A DNA stretch of 64,000 bases, from the NCBI RefSeq assembly GCF_000963885.1, contig NZ_BALE01000010.1, forward strand, positions 248,001 through 312,000, given 5' to 3'. Positions 60,243 through 64,000 of the stretch are shown in pieces (position 1 is the first letter of the stretch; each line of letters begins with the position of its first letter). The position numbers and the translations under genes were made by a program. The stretch comes from Tanticharoenia sakaeratensis NBRC 103193. Lineage in GTDB: Bacteria > Pseudomonadota > Alphaproteobacteria > Acetobacterales > Acetobacteraceae. Below the pieces are notes generated by a model, which ran no database searches, was not told the DNA's origin, and saw nothing but the letters and a program-made list of their open reading frames with translations.

Positions 60243-60614
60243 TCAATCCTGCATGCGGTGCAGGGCGCAGAGCTTGTTGTCGTCCGGATCGCGGAGATAG
60301 GCGAGATAGAGCCTGCCGAGGCCGCTCTGCCTGACGCCGGGCAGGTTTTCGATAGCCTCGCCGCCATGGGCAATCCCCGCTTCGTGCCAAGCGTCAGTGA
60401 TTTCCGGGCTCGCAGACGCAAAGCCGATCGTCATGCCGTTGCCGACCGTTGCCGGATGACCGTCGATCAGCCTCATGACCAGCAGAACCTGACCGTCATG
60501 GCGGTAGACGACGCGGGCCATGGAATCAAACACGCCCGGTGCACATCCCGTCGTGCCCAATATCGCGTCGTAGAAGATTTTCGCCCGGTCGAGGGCGTTG
60601 CTTTGGACCGCTGA
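60243..60614 (-). pseudogene. VOC (glyoxalase-like) family gene without a usable start codon
   Basis: The minus-strand frame reads (S)AVQSNALDRAKIFYDAILGTTGCAP ... FVDSM-like to YLRDPDDNKLCALHRMQD, a complete small VOC protein (glyoxalase/bleomycin-resistance fold). A textbook ribosome-binding site (AAAGGAG, 60632-60626) lies just upstream. Yet no ATG, GTG, TTG or CTG occurs in this frame between it and the conserved first strand; the codons there are gct, acc, ggg, cgt, tca, gcg, gtc. The only start, TTG 60560, would drop the first beta-strand and helix. The start codon seems to have been lost by mutation, or there is a sequence error. The rest of the frame is open. Confidence 0.55.
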
Positions 60615-60724
60615 ACGCCCGGTAGCTCCTTTGAAGTTCAGGGAAGAGGGTCGTGACGGCTGCTTTAAAAGGAGCCCTTAAGACGCGGCGGTGGCATCAC
60701 ATGATGTCTGGCCGGCGATCGCGA

Positions 60725-61267
60725 TCATTCCGGGTGATCGTGGTCGGCGCTGACGTCGCCCTCCGTGATGCGATCCATCCACGCAAAGATCAGGCCGGAG
60801 ATGATGAAGGCAAGATGCAGCCCGACGCTCCAGGCGAGCACGCGGTCGCTGATCTGATCGACACGGATGAAATCGGCCAGAACATGGATCGCCGACATGG
60901 CGACGATGGAGGCCATCAGCTTGAGCTTGATGTCCCCGAACGTCACGTGGCCGATCCAGCGTGGGAAATCGGGATGCTCGCGCACGTCCAGACGGGAGAC
61001 GAAATTCTCGTAGCCCGCGAACATGACGATCAGCAGAAGGTTCGCCAGCAGGACGAGATCGATCAGGTCCAGAACGCCGACGAACACATCGTCGAAGTCG
61101 ATCACCCAGGCATGGGCCAGCAGATGCCAGGCCACCTGCGCGAACTTGATCGGAACGACGATCAGCCCGATTCCAAGGCCCAGATAGAGCGGGGCGGCGA
61201 GCCACCGCATGTTGAAGAAGCAGGCTTCGGCGATCGCCTCGAAGGCGCGGGCGGTCTTGTTGCTCAT
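60725..61267 (-). CDS. YqhA/UPF0114 family membrane protein
   Basis: A 180-aa protein with four helices. The family features are FNMRWLAAPLYLGLGIGL at the N-terminus, DLVLLANLLLIVMFAGYENFVSRLD in the middle and LVADFIRVD-like ADFIRVDQISDRVLAWSVGLHLAFIISGLIFAWMDRI near the end. The function of the family is not established. ATG 61267 starts MSNKTARAFEAIAEACFF, which matches relatives; the frame is open further upstream. It is divergent from the MFS transporter gene. Confidence 0.85.
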   Translation of the reverse strand: MSNKTARAFEAIAEACFFNMRWLAAPLYLGLGIGLIVVPIKFAQVAWHLLAHAWVIDFDDVFVGVLDLIDLVLLANLLLIVMFAGYENFVSRLDVREHPDFPRWIGHVTFGDIKLKLMASIVAMSAIHVLADFIRVDQISDRVLAWSVGLHLAFIISGLIFAWMDRITEGDVSADHDHPE

Positions 61268-61355
61268 GAGGTCTTTCTGTAGGCGCAACATCCCCGGGCT
61301 GGAAAGCCCTGAAGCAGGCATACGCACCTGCCGTGCGCAACGAGGATACGGGGCA

Positions 61356-62582
61356 ATGACGACTGACGCGGAGGGCCATCCGCACTGGCAGCGAAATCTG
61401 GGCATCGCCATGTTCGGCGCGTTCACGACCGTCCTGGCCACGACGCTTCTCGTCCCGTTCCTGCCGCTCTATGTCGAGACGCTGGGCGTTCATGGCCACG
61501 AAGCCGTGGCGGAATGGTCGGCGATCGCCTTTGGCGCGACGTTCCTGAGCGCGGGATTGACGGCGCCGCTGTGGGGCATGGTCGCGGATCGCTTCGGGCG
61601 CAAGATCATCCTCGTGCGGGCCAGCCTCGGCATGGCGGTGTGCATCGCCCTGACGGGTATGGTGCACAGCATCGGCCAGCTCGTTGCGATCCGCCTGCTG
61701 ACAGGGCTGGTCGGCGGTTACGGCTCCGGCGCGCTGATCCTGGTTGCGACCCAGACGCCGAAGGCCCGGAGCGGCTGGGCGCTGGGGCTGTTCGCGTCGG
61801 CGACGACGGCCGGCACGCTGTTCGGCCCGCTCGCGGGCGGCATCATGCCGGGTCTCGTGGGCATCCGCGCCACGTTCTTTGTGGCCTCGGCCCTGATCGC
61901 CGTGGCGTTCGTGGCGACCGTACTGTTCATCCGCGAGCCCGAGCGACCTGTCCGGTCTCGTGCGGCGGTATCGGAGCTGCGCGTGCCCGACCGGGCCCTC
62001 GTCGCAAAGCTTCTGGTCCTGTCGTCGATGGTGACGATCGCGAACTTCTCGATCGAGCCTGTCATCCCGATCTATGCCGCACATCTGCTGGCCCATGCGG
62101 GCGAGGCCGTCGTGCTGTCGCCGCATGCGACGTTTCTGGCGGGCCTCGTGATGGCCGCGTCAGCGCTCGGCAGCGTAGTGGCAAGTCCACGTATCGGGCA
62201 TCTGTCGGACCGGATCGGTCGTGCGCGGGTCCTGACGGCGAGCCTTCTCGCCGGGGCCGTGTTGCTGATCCCGCAGGCGTTTGTCACGGCGGGCTGGCAG
62301 CTCGTGATCCTGCGGTTCCTCATGGGCGTCGCGCTGGCGGGCCTGCTACCCGGCGTGAATGCGATGCTGCGGCACGCTGCGCCTGCCGCGATCGCAGGGC
62401 GCGTCATGGCGCTGGGGACGTCGGCGTTTTACGCCGGACAGGTCGCGGGGCCGTTGATCGGCGGGTTTGTGTTCGGTGAAAGCGGCGGCGGCATGTCCGG
62501 CCTGCGGACCGTTTTCTTCATCACCGCAAGCGTCATGCTGCTGGGCGCGGGCATCGCGACGACGCTCAGGCAACGGGCCTGA
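61356..62582 (+). CDS. MFS transporter, drug:H+ antiporter type
   Basis: Twelve-helix inner-membrane transporter, 408 aa. The loop 2-3 motif GMVADRFGRKIILVRASL and its counterpart in the second half (ASPRIGHLSDRIGRARVLTAS) are classical MFS motif A copies. TPKARSGWALGLFASATTAGTLFGPLAGGIM fits motif C of drug antiporters (TetA/MdtG-like DHA1 group). The substrate cannot be told. ATG 61356 has GAGGA some bases upstream and gives a short cytoplasmic N-terminus. No regulator gene adjoins it. Confidence 0.85.
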   Translation: MTTDAEGHPHWQRNLGIAMFGAFTTVLATTLLVPFLPLYVETLGVHGHEAVAEWSAIAFGATFLSAGLTAPLWGMVADRFGRKIILVRASLGMAVCIALTGMVHSIGQLVAIRLLTGLVGGYGSGALILVATQTPKARSGWALGLFASATTAGTLFGPLAGGIMPGLVGIRATFFVASALIAVAFVATVLFIREPERPVRSRAAVSELRVPDRALVAKLLVLSSMVTIANFSIEPVIPIYAAHLLAHAGEAVVLSPHATFLAGLVMAASALGSVVASPRIGHLSDRIGRARVLTASLLAGAVLLIPQAFVTAGWQLVILRFLMGVALAGLLPGVNAMLRHAAPAAIAGRVMALGTSAFYAGQVAGPLIGGFVFGESGGGMSGLRTVFFITASVMLLGAGIATTLRQRA

Positions 62583-62606
62583 GCACCCCGGAAAGTCGCC
62601 TGCAGG

Positions 62607-62996
62607 TCAGCGCCCGTAAAGTGCTTCCTGGCTGATTTCTGGCGCGGACGTATCGACAAAGCCTTCGGGGCGCATGGCACGATAGAAGCATGACCGGCGA
62701 CCCGTATGGCAGGCGACGCCCTTCTGATTCACGAGCAGAAGGACGGCATCGCCGTCACAGTCCAGACGCGCCTCGACCAGATGCTGCACCTGGCCCGAGG
62801 TTTCACCTTTCCGCCACAGTCCCTTCCGGCTGCGCGACCAGTAGCAGACGCGGCCGGTTTCCAGCGTCTCGCGCAGGGCGTCCCGGTTCATCCAGGCTAG
62901 CATCAGCACCTCGTTGGTGCCGTCCGCCTGCGCGATCGCCGCAATCAGGCCGTCGTCATTGAAACGGACCGCATCGAGCAATGTCTCGATGGTCAT
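62607..62996 (-). CDS. hisI: Phosphoribosyl-AMP cyclohydrolase
   Basis: Third step of histidine biosynthesis: opens the adenine ring of phosphoribosyl-AMP, using Zn2+ and Mg2+. The protein is 129 aa, the monofunctional form. Motifs: [36 protein letters not shown], and the metal residues in [12 protein letters not shown] (Cys80 with flanking Asp) and [14 protein letters not shown] (Cys96, Cys103). ATG 62996 has AAGGAG upstream and overlaps the ygfZ stop as ATGA. HisE and other his genes are not in the window. Confidence 0.94.
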   Translation of the reverse strand: MTIETLLDAVRFNDDGLIAAIAQADGTNEVLMLAWMNRDALRETLETGRVCYWSRSRKGLWRKGETSGQVQHLVEARLDCDGDAVLLLVNQKGVACHTGRRSCFYRAMRPEGFVDTSAPEISQEALYGR

Positions 62997-63802
62997 GCCG
63001 CCTTCTCCTTGAGGACGAGCCAGTCGGGACGCCGTACTTCGAGTGTCGAGCCGTCCGGTGCAGTCAACGTTTTCTCCCATGCTTCGGTCCGCACGAAGGC
63101 GAGTCCGCGATCGTCGAGATGCGTGCCCATCGTCCCCACGGTCTTGCCGTCGCAGTGTAGCTCTGTGCCGGGTTCCGGCAGGGCGCTGCCGGTAACGGCG
63201 ACAAGGCGGCGACGGACGAGCCCGCGGTAATGCGTCCGGGCGGTCAGTTCCTGGCCCATGTAGCAGCCCTTGGTCCAGGAGACGCCGTGCAGCAGGTCGA
63301 AATTGGCCTCGAGCAACAGCGTGCGGTCGGATTCGCAATCGCGCGGATCGGGGAGGGCGAGGGCCAGCCGATGGCGCTCATAGGCATCGGGCGACGCGGC
63401 ATCGTCCGGAGCCGCGCGCTCGACAAGTGCGCGCCAGCCGGCCTCGGGGAGACGCGGATCGACGGCACTCAGCGCATGATCCGGTCGAGGCGCGTCATCC
63501 CAGCCCGCCACGACGTCCAAACCGACTGGCGCAATCGCCACATCGGCGCGCAGGCGGAAGCGGGACAGCCGGGTCCGCAGCATCTCGGCATGCATCTTCG
63601 GCACGTCGAGCAGGAGACGTGTGCCGTCGGAGAAGATGAAGAAATCGCTGAGCCATTTGCCCTGCGGCGTCAGAAGCGCCGCCCAGATGGCGCATGACGG
63701 CGCGGCGAGCGTCACGTCGTTGCTCACGAGGCCCTGGAGAAACGTCACGCGGTCCGCGCCGGTTATGGCAAGGACGGCGCGGTCGGGAAGGCGGGCATGC
63801 AT
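62993..63802 (-). CDS. ygfZ: Folate-binding YgfZ-like protein
   Basis: Tetrahydrofolate-binding protein related to GcvT that helps maturation or repair of [4Fe-4S] proteins. The protein has 269 aa. It starts [30 protein letters not shown] and contains the signature [17 protein letters not shown] with the conserved Cys. The C-terminal beta-barrel has [20 protein letters not shown] 63802 gives the usual N-terminus; upstream codons of the open frame lack similarity. The stop is coupled to hisI, an uncommon but plausible pairing. Confidence 0.9.
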   Translation of the reverse strand: MHARLPDRAVLAITGADRVTFLQGLVSNDVTLAAPSCAIWAALLTPQGKWLSDFFIFSDGTRLLLDVPKMHAEMLRTRLSRFRLRADVAIAPVGLDVVAGWDDAPRPDHALSAVDPRLPEAGWRALVERAAPDDAASPDAYERHRLALALPDPRDCESDRTLLLEANFDLLHGVSWTKGCYMGQELTARTHYRGLVRRRLVAVTGSALPEPGTELHCDGKTVGTMGTHLDDRGLAFVRTEAWEKTLTAPDGSTLEVRRPDWLVLKEKAA

Positions 63803-63959
63803 GGATATGTCCCATCCTGGCACAAAAAGTTCGGATCGATGGCGGCAATGTCGGATTGCAGGCCCGGAAGGTAAACCCCGGATCGGCGCATTGCTGTTTT
63901 GACGCAAGAGCCGACGCACGCGATAAGCTCTGTTACGTCCGATCCTTCAGGAGAATGGG

Positions 63960-64000
63960 GTGCCGTCCTACGAGATCGTCGACCCGTCGCAACGACGCAG
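63960..64000 (+). CDS. Start of a rightward gene cut by the window edge
   Basis: GTG 63960 is preceded by AGGAGA five bases upstream and opens V-P-S-Y-E-I-V-D-P-S-Q-R-R, open to the window end. Thirteen codons are too few to name a product. It would be divergent from ygfZ. An overlapping ATG at 63955 in another frame is also open, but has worse spacing. Confidence 0.35.
   Translation, partial: MPSYEIVDPSQRR

Noticed and set aside
1-64000. tRNA genes, rRNA, insertion sequences, prophage or CRISPR arrays
   Set aside because: Reading both strands I found no T-loop consensus in a cloverleaf context, no transposase or integrase motifs, no terminal repeats and no regularly spaced direct repeats. 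A covariance-model scan would be the decisive test for small RNAs.

Overview
The window looks like chromosomal DNA from a high-GC alphaproteobacterium, most likely an acetic acid bacterium (Acetobacteraceae). The pointers are a membrane-bound PQQ glucose dehydrogenase (gcd), a cyanide-insensitive type bd quinol oxidase (cioAB plus a DUF2474 peptide), a secreted Hint-domain protein, TonB-dependent transport genes and the style of the housekeeping genes. This assignment is inference; no rRNA or other species marker is present. I saw no insertion sequence, CRISPR array, phage gene or tRNA.

Layout. 1-6.2 kb (minus): lptF-lptG-lptD-surA, an outer-membrane biogenesis operon in which each stop overlaps the next start (surA runs off the left edge). 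6.2-10.0 kb (minus): FAD-linked oxidase, coiled-coil membrane protein, Sua5, CysQ. 10.3-14.5 kb (plus): pepA, holC, a membrane protein, a long gene-free stretch, an aldo/keto reductase. 14.6-20.4 kb (plus): six tightly coupled genes related to hydrogenase-4 / energy-converting hydrogenase-related complexes (HyfB-C-E-F-G-I order), with catalytic and proton-channel signatures lost. 20.4-24.7 kb: zinc alcohol dehydrogenase, psd-pssA, methyltransferase, gloB. 24.7-29.8 kb (minus): Hint-domain surface protein and a TonB-dependent receptor. 30.0-32.6 kb (minus): cioA-cioB-DUF2474. 32.7-37.7 kb: DUF2125 protein, ftsE-ftsX-ydcF-plsC operon, zinc-ribbon protein. 38.3-46.5 kb (plus): CheW-like / MCP / CheA-REC / two hybrid histidine kinases. 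46.5-49.8 kb (plus): hslV-hslU-sufE-class II phosphodiesterase. 50.0-54.4 kb (minus): small Cys-repeat secreted protein, two double-TonB_C proteins, gcd. 54.8-60.2 kb (plus): rpmI-rplT, then pheS-pheT-lpxB. 60.2-64.0 kb: decayed VOC gene, YqhA protein, MFS transporter, hisI and ygfZ, and the first codons of a rightward gene.

How the parts fit. Much of the window serves the envelope: LPS transport (LptFGD), lipid A (LpxB), phospholipids (PlsC, PssA, Psd), division (FtsEX), outer-membrane folding (SurA) and TonB uptake. A second theme is periplasmic oxidation feeding the quinone pool (Gcd) and its re-oxidation (CioAB). Gene packing is very tight; ATGA, GTGA and TGATG stop/start overlaps occur throughout and were the main guide to start choice.

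The most unusual item is the hydrogenase-like cluster at 14643-20362. Its large subunit has Ser and Ala where [NiFe] enzymes have the first CxxC pair and lacks the C-terminal CxxC. Its antiporter-like subunits are short and lack the usual lysine/histidine channel helix. The small subunit keeps all four cysteines for a proximal [4Fe-4S] cluster. Six intact coupled frames argue that it is still selected, for a job I cannot name. A compact chemosensory-like phosphorelay without visible CheR or CheB (38.3-46.5 kb) is the second item worth following.
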